In this document: positions 31,550 through 43,758 of the stretch, piece by piece
How positions within the stretch are numbered: position 1 is the first letter of the stretch
Layout: each line of letters opens with the position of its first letter
The notes under the pieces: generated by a model
The model's input: only the letters and a program-made list of their open reading frames with translations
Databases searched by the model: none
Told to the model about the DNA's origin: nothing
Made by a program: the position numbers and the translations under genes
Source of the DNA: Magicicada septendecula
Taxonomy: Eukaryota; Arthropoda; Insecta; Hemiptera; Cicadidae
Assembly (NCBI GenBank): GCA_034769895.1
Contig: CM068373.1
Location: 441,235,080-441,299,079 of the forward strand
Reading direction: 5' to 3'
Length of the DNA: 64,000 nucleotides

Positions 31550-33854
31550 CAGTAGAACCCCGTTATTACGCTCAAGGGACTGTGGTTTAAACGCTTAATA
31601 AGCGGGACAGCGCTATAGACGGGAAATGATTTGTGAGATGGGAAAACAATTTGGACACCACTTCATAGGAAACAATTACAGTACTGTGTTTTATTATTAT
31701 TGTACAGTATTTTATTTTACTGTATTATTATTACAGTACTGTATTTATAATTACAGTATTGTTCATTAGTTACAAAGCAAAATGCAAATTCTAGCTCATT
31801 TCCTATTAAAAAAGTCTTTGATGTTTGAGTGTGTGTACTACTGTTATGAATGATTACATTTTCTATGCGGTTTAAGTAGCTATTCACGTCACTTGATACG
31901 CCGCCAGGAGTAACAGTGATATTGTATTTTCGGAGCAGATTTATTGCTCCAAGAGCTTCATTTCGTGTGGGGACATTTTCCTCTGCAGATTCAATTTCCT
32001 CATCACTCTCTTCATCTTGGACGGTAGCGGCAGCATGATCCGCAATCATGTCGTCGACATCGCGGATTTTTGATGTCACTACACCATTGTCAACTGATAC
32101 AAAATCTTCCAAGTTAACATCTCCTAACTTCTCCCATACAGCAGCCCAATCCTCGTCATTATCAACTGTGACAGGGGCATTAGTTTCACTGGGTGTTACA
32201 CCATGTCCCTAAGAAATTAAAAAAAGAAAATTAACCCCCTGTGAAACAAACAAAGTTTTATACAGAAGCTCGATAATAGCCTAATCTAACATTTAGAATT
32301 TTACCTTAAAAAAGCCTGCTTTATTGAAGCAATTGGCGATGGTCTGCGCATCGATCCCTTCCCATGCAGCGGAGATGAAATTCATTGCGTCCAATAAGGT
32401 GATGCGGTTTTCGGCTCCACTGTCGATGCACTGCAGATATCGTAGAACAACATGCTTTCGATAAAAATGCTTGAGCACTTTTATGATCCCCTAGTCCATT
32501 GGTTGGAGTTTACTGGTTGTGTTGGGAGGCAGGAATGCTAGTTCTACATTTTTCAGATTCACATTTTTCGGGTGAGCTGGACAGTTATCGACAAAAAGCA
32601 GGATTTTGCGATTGGTTTTTACCATTTTTTGGTCTAAGTCTTTGAGCCAAGTGACAAACAAGTCACCAGTCATGTGCTTGATTTTTGTATTCACAAGGCA
32701 GTCGTTTAATGTTTTTAAAACATCGGGGTCTAGATGACTTCCCCAACATTAACAGTGGTAATTTTTCAGATCCATCGCCATTTGCAGCAACAAGCACAGT
32801 TACCCTGTCTTTGCTTAATTTGCCACCATGACATTTCTCCCCTTTGAACACATATGACTTGTCGGGCATTAGCTTAAAGAATAAGCCACATTCATCCGCG
32901 TTAAACACATCGCGCGGCGCATAATTATTAATGAGCCTAGGTAGCACTTCACTTTGCCAGTCATTTACATCACTGTCACTAACTGACTCTGATTCACCAC
33001 TGATTTGGCGATACACTATGCCATGCCTTTTCTTGAATCTATCAAGCCAACCATTCGAAGCAGAAAAGTCTGTGTTCAATTTGCCTGCTATTTCTCGTGC
33101 TTTCTCTTGTATGATTGGGCCACTTAATGGAATTGAAGCATCATGGGATTGGCGAATCCATTCAATAACAATTTCCTCGACGTCTTCATATTTCCCGGAT
33201 CTCACTTTCTTACGTTTGCAACCACCCTTCGCTGCATCGGTAATAGCATTCCTATTTTTTATTATTGTTCTTAAGCAGAATGAAGGGATTCCCACAGATT
33301 CAGAAAAATCCTTTTGATTCAGCATAGAATTTTTGTCGTACTTACGGAGGATTTGTAATTTTTCACTTATAGAAAGAGATTTCCGCTTTGCCATTTTTGC
33401 ACTAATCAAAACTGCACTGCCAAGAATTCAAAGAACGACTAATAAGGAAGGACAGAAATGTACTGTATTGACAGGGAGACTTTTGAGTGTCAAATTCCTT
33501 TCATGCAAAGGAAAGTACCGTTAGGTACAATTCCCGACACTGCTGGCCGGAGGGTTTCTTCAGGTAGAGGGTGGAATTCCTTTGGTCTACTCGGGGTGTA
33601 ATGACCTTCAGTAGTCAGAGCAACAATTTCTTCACCACGCTTTTAAAACATCTCAAATACAGTACTGTTTCACAATTTATACGGAATTTTTCCTCATTTT
33701 CAACCAGGAAAAAAGCGCTATAAGCGGGACTTGGAAGCATTATAAGAGGTTAAAATTTATGGGGTATGTATATGAAACATCCAGGGACCGTATAAAAAGA
33801 GCGTAATGGACGGGATAGTGTTATAAGCGGGAGCGTAAATACGAGGTTTTACTG
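31550..33854 (-). mobile_element. Tigger/pogo DNA transposon
   Basis: Terminal inverted repeats start CAGTAGAACCCCGTTATTAC (left) and CAGTAAAACCTCGTATTTAC (right, reverse complement). TA is duplicated at 31548-31549 and 33855-33856. The element is 2.3 kb, close to full length for the family, with a nearly complete transposase. Confidence 0.92.
31717..33394 (-). pseudogene. Tigger-type transposase (CENP-B HTH + DDE_1), broken
   Basis: From ATG 33394 the frame starts MAKRKSLSISEKLQILRKYD, a CENP-B N-terminal helix-turn-helix. A second HTH (IEWIRQSHDAS...SNGWLDRFKKRHG) and the DDE domain follow: DVFNADECGLFFKL (first Asp), ILLFVDNCPAHPKN (second Asp) and TTSKLQPMD (third Asp). A frameshift near 32690 separates the first and second Asp blocks, and a TAG at 32491-32493 replaces the residue after QPMD. 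The frame then goes on (HVVLRYLQCIDSGAENRITL) to an acidic C-terminus (EESDEEIESAEENV). Few lesions imply a fairly recent insertion compared with the pogo-like copy at 21-23 kb. Confidence 0.88.
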
Positions 33855-33967
33855 TATATATAATTTATTATATTTATTACAGAATACGTAAGAAAGCAAC
33901 TAAAAATAAATGTGAATATATACAATTTTTCATCAGAGTTTATAATAAATATATCTTCATTCTGCGC

Positions 33968-34205
33968 TTACAAACAACATTGTTTCCTTTTTTGCATTGT
34001 GTGTGTGTGTGTGTTTTTAAGTGCATGTAATACTACGATACTGGTATTTTCTATATTCTATTAATGTTTAAAGTAAATATCATCAAACTAATGTGAACCT
34101 AATCTGTTATTTAAAAGTGGCATATGACAGTAACCAATGCAATATGTTAGCTATGGATTAAAATTAAGTTGTATAATCAGATTTGTATATAATTCATGTA
34201 ACAAT
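33968..34205. repeat. Intronic duplicate of 51,086-51,230 plus 57,541-57,615
   Basis: This contiguous segment (GCATGTAATACTACGATACTGG ... GCAATATGTTAGCTATGG, abbreviated) is matched in two separated halves elsewhere: the first half at 51.1-51.23 kb and the second at 57.54-57.62 kb next to a coding exon. A segmental duplication of zinc-finger-gene intron is likely. Confidence 0.65.
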
Positions 34206-34259
34206 GACAGGTTGAATTTGTTAAATTTCTTCCAAAAAGTGGTCTTTTTGCCAGTAATG

Positions 34260-34628
34260 TTATTTGATTTTTTGAATGTGCTGCATGCACTTTTTCCATA
34301 AGTCAGGTGTCACACTACGCAGTGTTTCTTCACAAAGATTCCTGACCACTTTCTCAATATTTCCTTTTTCTTCTGCATTGGAGCAATTCACTTTGGCTTT
34401 TATGTAGGCCCAAATCAGCTCAACTGCATTGCAACTTGCTGGCAGCCACATATATCATATCTACATCTTGCCGTAATGTTTTAGTAAGAGGTCACGTTTT
34501 TTTACAGAGTTCCAAAATAAGACTTGGCATGGTTAATTACACTTGCTTTTGCAAGCAAAACTGGTAATGGGATGTTCCTTTTCTCTAACCAGGTAATGAT
34601 GTCAGTCTTCAATCCAGACATTGTTGGA
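34260..34628 (-). pseudogene. DDE_3 transposase, C-terminal piece
   Basis: Frames show MSGLKTDIITWLEKRNIPLP, then after a break MWLPASCNAVELIWAYIKAK, the block with the final acidic residue of the DDE domain (consensus N-P-I-E-x-x-W), and VRNLCEETLRSVTPDLWKK. It continues the piece ending at 35175. Stops and a shift lie between the two blocks. Confidence 0.75.
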
Positions 34629-34694
34629 CTAAATATAAGTATATCACCACTGACTCGGAATTTTTATTGGTAAAAACGTAAAAGTTTTACCTTA

Positions 34695-34739
34695 TAGCCT
34701 GAACCAGTTTTCGCTTATTATAAGCTTCGTCAGAGGCTG
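34695..34739 (-). ncRNA. Hammerhead ribozyme motif, PLE-B palindrome, left half
   Basis: The minus strand reads stem I GCAGCCT, CTGACGA, an extra A, stem II GCTTA/TAAGC with a TAA loop, GAA, then A15.1-ACTGGT-U16.1 (AACTGGTT), H17 = C, and AGGCT closing stem I. It has the best stem II and the preferred C at the cleavage site of all copies here. Confidence 0.72.
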
Positions 34740-35042
34740 CCACTGTGAGCACTGTCCATTTTGTTCTAGGCGACGGTGTCGACTTTTGAAGGATCGATGT
34801 TGTGTGTGATATGTTCGAATAATACGTGTGATCTGAATTGTGTCTGTTCGTTTAGGATGTCGTTTTTATGAATTTTTGTGTGTTTGTATATTTCTAATCC
34901 AAACACACAAAAATGACATCCTAAAAGAACACACACGATTCAAATCACACATATTGTTCGAACATATCATACCCCACACACACATCGATCCTTCAAAAAT
35001 CGACGCCATCGCCAAGAACAAGACAGACAATACTCCTATTGG

Positions 35043-35086
35043 CAGCCTCTGACGAAGCTGATGGTAAGCAAAAACTGGTTCAGGCT
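35043..35086 (+). ncRNA. Degenerate hammerhead motif, PLE-B palindrome, right half
   Basis: CAGCCT, CTGACGA and AACTGGTTC are kept, but the core G12 before the AAs is A (35070), giving AAAAAC in place of GAAAAC, and stem II is imperfect. G12 is essential in hammerheads, so this copy should be inactive. Confidence 0.65.
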
Positions 35087-35174
35087 ATAAGATAAAATTT
35101 TTACGTTTTTACCAACAAAAAACTTTGTGTTCTGAGTTGGTAGTGATATATTTAGTTAATCAACGGACGCATCA

Positions 35175-35225
35175 AGACATTGTTGGATTTCTGGTTTCTA
35201 AGTCCAGCATCGTGTGATAAAACTC
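35175..35225 (-). pseudogene. DDE_3 transposase, piece between PLE-B and E2
   Basis: The minus strand reads EFYHTMLDLETRNPTMS across the 13-bp duplication. This is the stretch following the second catalytic Asp (VVIDQE at 46978-46995), joined through the ACTC duplication of E2. Confidence 0.7.
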
Positions 35226-36466
35226 TGTCATGATCATTATTGATCCACATAATAACAATACAAAACAAGCATTGAGAAACTTACTTACCATCACTGGGCT
35301 TCAAGGTTGCGTCATACGTACTTGAGGATACAGGCGCAATTTCTCAAGGTTGTGTGAATAATTTGCACAACACATGATTATAAAGAGAATCGATTTTAAT
35401 TTTGCTCAAACCATCAAAATAAAACAAAAATTTTATTCATAAAATAAAAAAAAAACAAATAAAGATTTTATCCTGCTTTTTGCATCTTACTTACTTATTA
35501 ATTTGGCTTACCTTAGGTATCATTTTCTTTTTACATCACACGAAATACAATTTTCAACACTGACACAAACAGAAACCAGTACAATTATAAAGCACACACA
35601 CACAAAAGATAGCCCAGCTTTGCCATTCACACATATATACTGAATTTACAAACCCTTTATCATTTCATATTAAGCCCCCCCCCCCAAACCTTACGTAGAC
35701 GTCGCCACGCGGTTCCTACACACACTCATAGTTTACACGAAAGTTGATTGTTCCCTTTTAAAAAAAAAACTGTTTTCTCTACTCCAGGTTGTGTTGACCG
35801 CGGTCACATAAAATTTTTTGCCATAATTAACACCTCTTCTGTTGATAAAGTAAAACTTGGTTGGTGAGCCTACTTTAATTGTACCGGCGCCGGTGGATAC
35901 AACTATTAGACTGGGCTGTAATGTAACAGGTACATGTACCTGTTCCTGGAGGCTGTTTCTCTACTGCCACGATGTTTTCGTCGCCGCTCAGGTCTCATTT
36001 GTTGGGAAGTATCCACTTTATATATGGATTAAAGCTGGTATGTGTGTGTGTCCAGAGGCCGATATTGGACTTGGTTCCGCTGATGTCACCAACAGTAGGC
36101 GGAGTTTAATGCGACTTCCTGGAGGTCTTAGAGAAGACGATGAATATTTTTTACGCTCTGGCCATCTTGAGTTTTTTGTTAGAGCGTCCTTTGAGCGCGT
36201 GCAGGTGTAGTTGCGCTTGAGCGTTGACACACATTTACAGAGTTCTTAGAATTTTGGTGGAGGTGCGAATGCTCTGCCGCATTCCTCAACAACAACTGCG
36301 CCTTATTGCTTTGTTTCACTGTTCTGTTACACTGACTATTATACGTTGCACAATAATACAGTTATTTCGTCATATTTTATAAGGCTCCCGACCGAAAATG
36401 AAATGAAAAAAAATATAATTATCCCATACTGTTGAAAATAAAACACACAAAATTTGACCCGCTACA
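35226..36466 (-). repeat. 3' LTR of E2
   Basis: The 1241-bp LTR reads TGTAGCGGGTCAAATTTTG... on the minus strand, with a TATAAAA box ~90 nt in (36375-36381), a palindromic GACCGCGGTC shared with the other LTR, and GGTAAGTAAGT near its end (~35,285). Confidence 0.75.
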
Positions 36467-36478
36467 ATACCCCCTCGA
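36467..36478 (-). promoter_or_regulatory. Polypurine tract of E2
   Basis: CATCGAGGGGGTAT-like purine run directly precedes the 3' LTR start TGTAGCGGG on the minus strand, where plus-strand DNA synthesis is primed. Confidence 0.6.
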
Positions 36479-39139
36479 TGAGAATTCTGCTGTTCATAAC
36501 AGAAGAAATCTCATCGATAACCCCGAAGAGGAACGGTGAGGAACTGGTGCCAACAACCCCCTGGTTCTTACTCTCATGGGTACACGACCCGACCCCCCTG
36601 GCTCAGCGACTATGGACTCATCTGAACGAGATCACTGGACTTCTCCGTAAGAGATCCCAACACCGAGAAATCGAACAGATTCGCACCACAGCGCGCCTCG
36701 CCTTCTAACATGCTACCCCCAAAAATCCTCAATCCCTGGCTAAAATTATCCCAGATCCTCAGCCGATGTGTTCCCTCTTGTATGCAAGCTGGGCTGCCTT
36801 TAGCAAATACTGGGCTCACACACACTAACATTACATTTTACCATAACACGTAAAAAAATAAAATTTCTTTTAAAATTTATTAAAAATTTAAAAAAATTCA
36901 AAATTCAAAAAAAATAATCTTTTATCAAAAAATTCTCTTCCTCCTTTTTTCCTTTTTTTTTTTTTTTTTTTTTTCTTTCTTTAACATGACTTAACCTAGA
37001 CATTTCTACTAATATAAACACATCCTTACTCTAACATGAGAACCACTTATAGACTACCAATACAATACAATACAATAAAAGAAACATGGTTAATGCACAC
37101 ATAATAAAAAATCATTATCTAAAATAGTCATTCGCTGGCAGGCGAAAAATCAAGTTTTTTTTTTTTCAATAAAAAATTAAAATTTTCAAAAATTTTAAAA
37201 TTCAAAAAAAAAATTTAAATTTATTCATTAAAAAAAATTTTATTAAATTTATTTATTAAACAACATTTATTAAAATTATTCAAATATTGGTTTGACTTAA
37301 TTAAACAAACAAATTAAAATTGGATTCCTACTATACAAGCTTAGTAGGTGTATGACCTCATCAGCTGATCGTAACTAGGTCAAGTCCAAGATCCTTGACC
37401 TACATATGTTATATATAAGTTCTGAAAACACATTGAACATCTGTAATATCCTAACTTTGACATACAAACATACTAACAAAATATTTAAAACAAACAAAAT
37501 ATCAATATAATAATCAATTTGACATTGAAATTATTTAAAATAAACAATTCTTGACTTTACATCATTTTCAAATTTTATCAAACTTCTGTCACTGGTTGAA
37601 AAAAATAAACAATTGTATAATCTTTATCCTGGATCTCTCTTTAGTTAACAGTTTAATTCTACATTACTGTGGGTGTTGTAACTCATTTATTCTCATTTAC
37701 TGTATTAGATCTCTATACATATATAATCTTTACTCTCTGACTCTACTATTAATCAACTTCCATTCTCATGACACCCATCTCTATCAAAATCTCTACTAAT
37801 CAGGACACTCTAAACCCCAACTTATCATTTAACACAATTCGCCGCCTGCTCTACATATAAAATACTCTCTAACCCTTTGTATATAGGATACGTGTTTCCC
37901 CTACCCAAAAAACTCAATTCCCTTATTTGGCGGCCCGGATTCTACCTAAGGTGGCCCCTTCCCCACTAAAATCTATTCCTATCCCGTCCCAACCCTTGTT
38001 GCGGACTCCTACATTACACTACCCTCTAATACAAAATTGCCATCCCCAAAAATCTCAATCTCATTACATTACTACAAATACACAAAATAACCTCATTAAC
38101 TATAAAAACAACAATATATCACTCAAAATCTACATAAAGTCTCCATTACTACTGTGTCAACATTAATACTTCACCAGCTCTGTTACATCACATCAACTCA
38201 AAAACAACATTACCTCATATTCATCTTTATCATTTCACATTCAGCTTTTAATTCCATTTGGACAGGTCTACATGTCCCATAAAACATTTATCACCCATGA
38301 ATTATCTTTTATTAATTTGCATAAATTATTTTTATTTTATTTCTCATATTCTTTTTATCTTTACTTCAAAATATCTGTAGTACATTAAACATTAATTACT
38401 TGTAACATTTACAAACCAATATACCAGTGACATGGTATTGCTGATCAGCTGATCCTACTAACACAATGAAAATACATCTCACAATTGAATAAATTATATG
38501 AAATATACATATTTATTTATCATCACTCCTCACCCTCTGGTTTCCCATTTTCTCTAATTCTGGTTATTTATGTTAACCTGCCAGACGATTTACTTATTGG
38601 CTTAAACAAATACACACAAAATAAAATTACATATTCTTATCAATGCTTATTTAACAGACAACAATAAAATAATACACTTAAAATTATAGCATGAACACCT
38701 TATTTTTAAATATCTAAGCAGCTAGTTACCTGAACAGAGCACAAGCAGTTTTATTTGAATTAAACTTTGAATAAGCAAAAACTTTTACGTCATAAACTTT
38801 AAATTCGTGACTCCTTTGCGTCACCTCCCAGCCACACACACTATTTCAGATTATGGAGGACTGTCTCGCCCTTTCGCTTCCACAGACTGTATATTTTGGA
38901 GCAGGGTTTACCTCTCCGTGTCTCTGCTTCCGCTGTTAAGTTTTAAAGTTGTGAACATCAATATGTTCTTGTTATATAATCATGCACCCTTAAAACGGAT
39001 CTGCCACCTGGCTCTGCTGTTCCTCCTCGAACAGAGTGGCAGCCGCTGTTCCCTAGTTCCGGAGATTTCCTCTAATGTCCCCCCATTGAATTTCAAGTAT
39101 ATACCAATTTCAAGTCAGCTATGGTCAAGGGACTTGATA

Positions 39140-39215
39140 TGACCATAGCTGGCCGCTAGCCAAAACCACGGTTAGTGCTGGTAAGACAGTAACCGCCCGA
39201 AAAGTCGAGGAAATC
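39140..39215 (-). repeat. Conserved gypsy 3' motif, copy C
   Basis: On the minus strand: CTTTTCGGGCGGTTACTG, CTAACCGTGGTTTTGGCT, GCTATGGTCA. Same order as copies A and B. Confidence 0.55.
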
Positions 39216-39792
39216 TAAACTTTAATTTCACTGCCTGTTTCACATCAATATTTTTATGTGCGACACTGTCATTTAGTATTGGGTGTAAAATTTTTTATCT
39301 ACACGGATAAGGTGTGCCGCACATTTATCGCCAGTTTGGCCTCCGATGGAGGTAACACTCACTGCTACCCCCAACCCTTTTCGCTACTTGTGAGAGCACA
39401 GGCCACCCCCACAATAGCCACTTAATAACTAATTACTTAATACATGAAATTAATCTTTCTACATTTGCAGTTCCACACTCCATTGTTCTTATCACTTCAT
39501 CGAGCACCAAACTACCCCCCAAAGTCATCCCCACTTCTTGTATTGACAACAAGTTTATATTTTGTTACACATCGTTTCAAAACGTTCCCATATTCACTGA
39601 TACTAAAACTTGACAATTATATTTGGTCACTTGATTCTAAAATTTATTTACATTTTAAATTTATAACTTATAATTCATAACTAAGTGGTCAGTATCCCCG
39701 CCTGAAACGGGGGTTTTGCCGAGATGGAGTAGGGGATGGACAGACACCATACGTGAATTCACGTTCCTCTAATCTACCATTAAATCACATTA

Positions 39793-39800
<8 letters not shown>

Positions 39801-39847
<47 letters not shown>
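39801..39847. repeat. Poly(T) tract, ~47 nt
   Basis: An uninterrupted run of T on the plus strand (A on the E2 sense strand). Confidence 0.95.
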
Positions 39848-40199
39848 CAACTACCTTAATTACAATTTATACAAATCTACTCTCCCTCTCATTCATCCAG
39901 GCCTGCTGTCTGTCCGCCCCCAAACCCATCTCCACAAAATCCATTTTTCTTAATATACTGGAACTTCTATCATTTGCTAAATTTTTATTTTGCAAATGAC
40001 AGTGGTGAAATAATACTTGAAACATTGCCTCACTTTATTTATTTTTTTTTTCATATTCTCCCTTAGGCAATGTTGGTACGTGGTGTTGTGCTTATTTATG
40101 CATCTTGAGTGTGTAAAATTTGTTTCCACATACCTTAGGGGTCCCCCTCCCCCTTCAATAATGTAGTTAAATTTCTAATTGATACCAATTTTGTGAAGT

Positions 40200-40315
40200 C
40201 GGACCATAGTTGTTTTCACTGCCCGGAGGAAGATCCTGACAACCATGGCCCGCCTCCGATTTCCGAATTCCACGGCCAGGACTGGTAAGATCGTGGCCGC
40301 CCGAAAATGGGGGAG
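40200..40315 (-). repeat. Conserved gypsy 3' motif, copy B
   Basis: On the minus strand: ATTTTCGGGCGGCCACG, GCCGTGGAATTCGG, CCATGGTTGTC. It starts ~60 nt after the pol stop. Confidence 0.6.
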
Positions 40316-40371
40316 GATCCCTTCTGAAAACATACAATAATGTTTGGAAAACTTATTTATAAACATAATAA

Positions 40372-43300
40372 TTAAAGTGACCTATATAACTTTAAATTCG
40401 TCGCATTTTGAGTACCTACTATTTCCCGTGTCGCTGGGTTCCTCAGCACATACGCATTCTGCATTTTTATTTCGACAATTTCATAAGGTCCTTCATATAA
40501 CAAGAAAAACTTCTTTATTTCCCTATCTTGAGCACTGGACAAATCATGTCTTTTTACTAGCACTAACTGACCTACCTCATATTTGGTCCATTTACCCTTA
40601 GCATCATGTTTCTGTTTTCGTCGCTCTCCTCTAGTAAGTAAATTCTCGTTCGCCAATCTAATTTTCATGTTTCTGTCCAAAATCTGACCTTCAGGTGGGT
40701 ATGTGAAAAGTTGTTCTAATATCCTAGGCGGCCTTGTTCCCCTGATCAACTCATGCGGCGTAAATCCCGTGGACTCATGGGTGGTACAATTCAGCCACTC
40801 CTCTACTTTCTTCACGTAGGATGGCCATTCTGTGTGTTTGGCGTGACAGTACGCCCGGAATATCCTGCCAATCTCTCTCATCACCCGTTCTGCTTGATTC
40901 GACTGAGGATGGTACACTGCCGTATGCTTGGGTATGATGCCTTCCCATCCAAGCGTCTGCCGCCACTTGCCGCTTATAAACTGTGGACCGTGGTCAGATA
41001 ATATAATTTTCGGCTTTCCCACATTAAGCATATAATCTTTGACTATCTTCTCGCTAAGTACTTTACTCGTCGCTCTCTTAATGCTATATAACTTTACAAA
41101 TTTTGAAAAAGTGTCTAAAACTACAAATACATATAACACACCTCCTCTACCTCTGGGTAATGGTCCGTATAAATCAACCGCAACTAGATCGAAAGGCTTA
41201 TCTACTTTTATATAATTCATCTCTCCTTCCACTCTATAATTCACTACTTTCGATTTTTGACATAAATCACACACTCTCAACACTTTTCTCACTCTCCTCT
41301 CCATATTCTTAAATATACATGACTCTTTCAAAACATTCGCACACTTCCTCGCACCAAAATGACCATACCTTATATGACAATCCCAAACAATTCTATCTAT
41401 TAACTCATCAGGTATAACTAACCTCCAATCACGCTCCCCACCATCTACTTTTTTAAACAAAATACCCTGATATATTTGAAATCGCTCATCATATTCAGAT
41501 CCCTCTACATCTGTTTCTAAACTAACAATTATTTTACCCAGTTTGCTATCAGATCTTTGCAAATTTTTAATGTCACTTAATTCCTCACCAAAAATTCTAT
41601 CTTCCCTAGTTAGTCTAAAAATTTCTATTTCTTTAAGGTCCCTACCAGTTTTATTGTCTATAACATCTATTCTAGAAAGTGTATCTGGTACCTTATTATC
41701 TGACCCCTTTATGTACTCCCATGAAAAGTTATATTCCTGTAAGGCTAATACCCACCTGGTTAATCGGCTGTGTGTTAGCTTACATGAATTCAGAAATGAC
41801 AGTGCCTTGTGGTCCGTCCGAATGATTGTGGTATTCCCTAGGATGTACGTGCGGAATTTACCCACGGCGAACACAATACTTAGTAGTTCCTTCTCAGTTG
41901 TCGTGTAATTCTTTTCCGCCAATAACAGTGATCTACTGGCGAAGGCGATCGTTAGGTGTTCCTTGTCGCAGCTCTCCTGGTATAACTCGGCACCTAGCGC
42001 TACATTGCTGGCATCGGTCTGTAAATAAAAAGTCTTATTAAAATCAGGATGATTCATCATGATCATGTGACTAAACTTTCTCTTAATTTCATTAAACGCA
42101 GCTCGTTCCGCATCGCCCCATCTCCACTGTTTATTCTTCTGCAGTACAGCACTCAGTTTGGATGTTGTGTGTGCGTAGTTCTCTTGAAATTTCCTGTAAA
42201 AATTGCATAGGCCTAAAAAACTCTGTAGTTGCTTAATGTTTTTAGGTTCAGGGAATCGCATTATGGCTTCGACTTTGTCAGGGTTGGCTAATATCCCCTC
42301 CTGTGTAATAATAAATCCTAAAAAGTGTATTTCTGTCTGCAGAAACTTAGACTTGTCCCAATTCACTGTTAAACCCCCTCTTTGTAGCTTATCTAATACA
42401 TATTCTGTGTTCTAAATGTTCAGTGAACGTTCTAGAGGCTATCAAGATATCATCGACATATACAGTTAAAAAATCTAAATCCTTAGGTTGTAAAATATTA
42501 TCTAAACATTTGATAAAACTGGCAACACTGGTGTTTAATCCAAAAGGTAAGCGTTTAAACTGGTAATTCTTACCGTTAAAAAGAAAAGCTGTGTATTTCC
42601 TGCTCTCTGTTGCTAATGGCACCTGCCAGTATCCAGCGGTCAGGTCTAAGGACGTCATGTATTTGACTCCGCTAAACTTTTGTAAAATCTCATTTATGGG
42701 TTCTGGAGATTCCCTGTCAGGTATAATAATTTGATTAATTTTCCTAGCATCTAAACATAACCTTACCTTGCCATCCTTCTTTATCACTACCACCAAAGGG
42801 TTTGAATAAGGTGATACTGAGCGTTCAATTATGCCTCCTTGCATCATACGGTCTAATTCCTCCTGTACCGCCCTCCTCTTCGAAAACGGCACTGGGTAGC
42901 TTCTCTGCATGTATGGTGCGTGGTCCCGAACTTTCAGCTCGCAGATGTAGTCCTTTGCTTTCCCTGGTGATTCATCAAACACCTCTCTGTACTGCTCGAC
43001 AACTGCCCACAACTCCTGTTGTTGAGTATTTCCTACAACTGTATTTTCATTGAAAAATTTATCGGCTCTATTTGCCCACACACTCTCATTACGCTCATGC
43101 ATCTCTCTCTCCTCATTTTCTAGACCATCACTCTCTAGACATATATTTATTTTAGTTTCTATCTCTCTATCACTTATCTGTTTATGTAACATTTTTATTC
43201 CCGTGACTTTATTTTCATTTACTACTTTCTTAAACTCTATTCTGACTGGTTTATTCCCCTTCTCAAATTTTACTATTTGTTTATTAAAATCTATCACTGC

Positions 43301-43750
43301 TCCGTTTCTTTCCAAAAAATCATTTCCCAAGATTACATCTAAACTCAACCCTTTAACTACTAGGAAAGTGTTTTCAAATTCAACTTCATTTATTAGAATA
43401 TTTAATTGTACTTGTCTGGTTATTCTCTTACTTCTCACCCCAGTTACCCCCACTACTGTAACCCCTGCAACTGGTAATGACGGTATATTCTTGTTTAACT
43501 CTTTTAATTCACCCATGACATTTTCAGAAATTACTGATATCTCGCTACCGGTATCAATTAAAGTTTTATAATTCTTACCTTCAAGGTTAATCGTCACCTC
43601 AGTTAATCCTGCTCTGCGTTCCATCACCTTGTTCTCCTCTTCTTCTAACAGTTCCTTCGCCATGTCCATCTTGATAACGTTATTATGGTATCTGTTGATT
43701 ATTTGGACCCTCCTGTTTTCCGTAGACAATGGTTCGGCCCGCTTCTCCAT
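40372..43750 (-). pseudogene. E2 pol polyprotein (PR-RT-RH-IN), one frameshift
   Basis: The first frame (43750-42389, 453 codons) has a retropepsin site LIDTGSEISVIS, then RT blocks VVIKKDGKVRLCLDARKINQ, SLDLTAGYWQVPL, FKRLPFGL and the catalytic YVDDILIAS. An apparent 2-nt loss near 42408 shifts the frame. The second frame (42366-40372, 664 codons) goes on with FLGFIITQEGI, RNase H (TDASNVALGAELY, TTTEKELLSIVFAV), the integrase zinc motif (HIRYGHFG...CDLCQKSK), catalytic Asps in VAVDLYGPL and LSDHGPQF, the Glu in HPQSNQAERVM, and a C-terminal GPYEIVEI domain. All catalytic residues are present. The pol frame is -1 to gag, as in many gypsy elements. Confidence 0.9.
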
Positions 43751-43758
43751 TGTCCTTC

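Larger units (their letters stand above)
34629..35174. mobile_element. PLE-B terminal palindrome with 13-bp target duplication
   Basis: The left half (34629-~34897) is the PLE-B 3' end on the minus strand and the right half (~34898-35174) the same end on the plus strand, so only 3'-end sequence is present in an inverted pair. The flanks carry AGACATTGTTGGA at 34616-34628 and 35175-35187. PLE target duplications of this size are usual. Confidence 0.88.
36479..40135 (-). other. Long 3' non-coding region of E2
   Basis: No coding motif was recognised over 3.6 kb. The plus strand is markedly G-poor and pyrimidine-rich, the same skew as the E2 coding region, which supports its belonging to the element. 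It includes A/T homopolymers at 36,950-36,975. A GC-richer stretch near 36,500-36,830 has a 73-codon minus frame (MLVCVSPVFAKGSPA) of unknown nature, possibly a relic of an extra gene. Confidence 0.5.

Noticed and set aside
35226-36466. Left E2 LTR first judged an unrelated element because of low similarity to the right LTR
   Set aside because: ACTC on both outer flanks, the transposase frame resuming across the element and the polypurine tract show that it is the 3' LTR of the same insertion.
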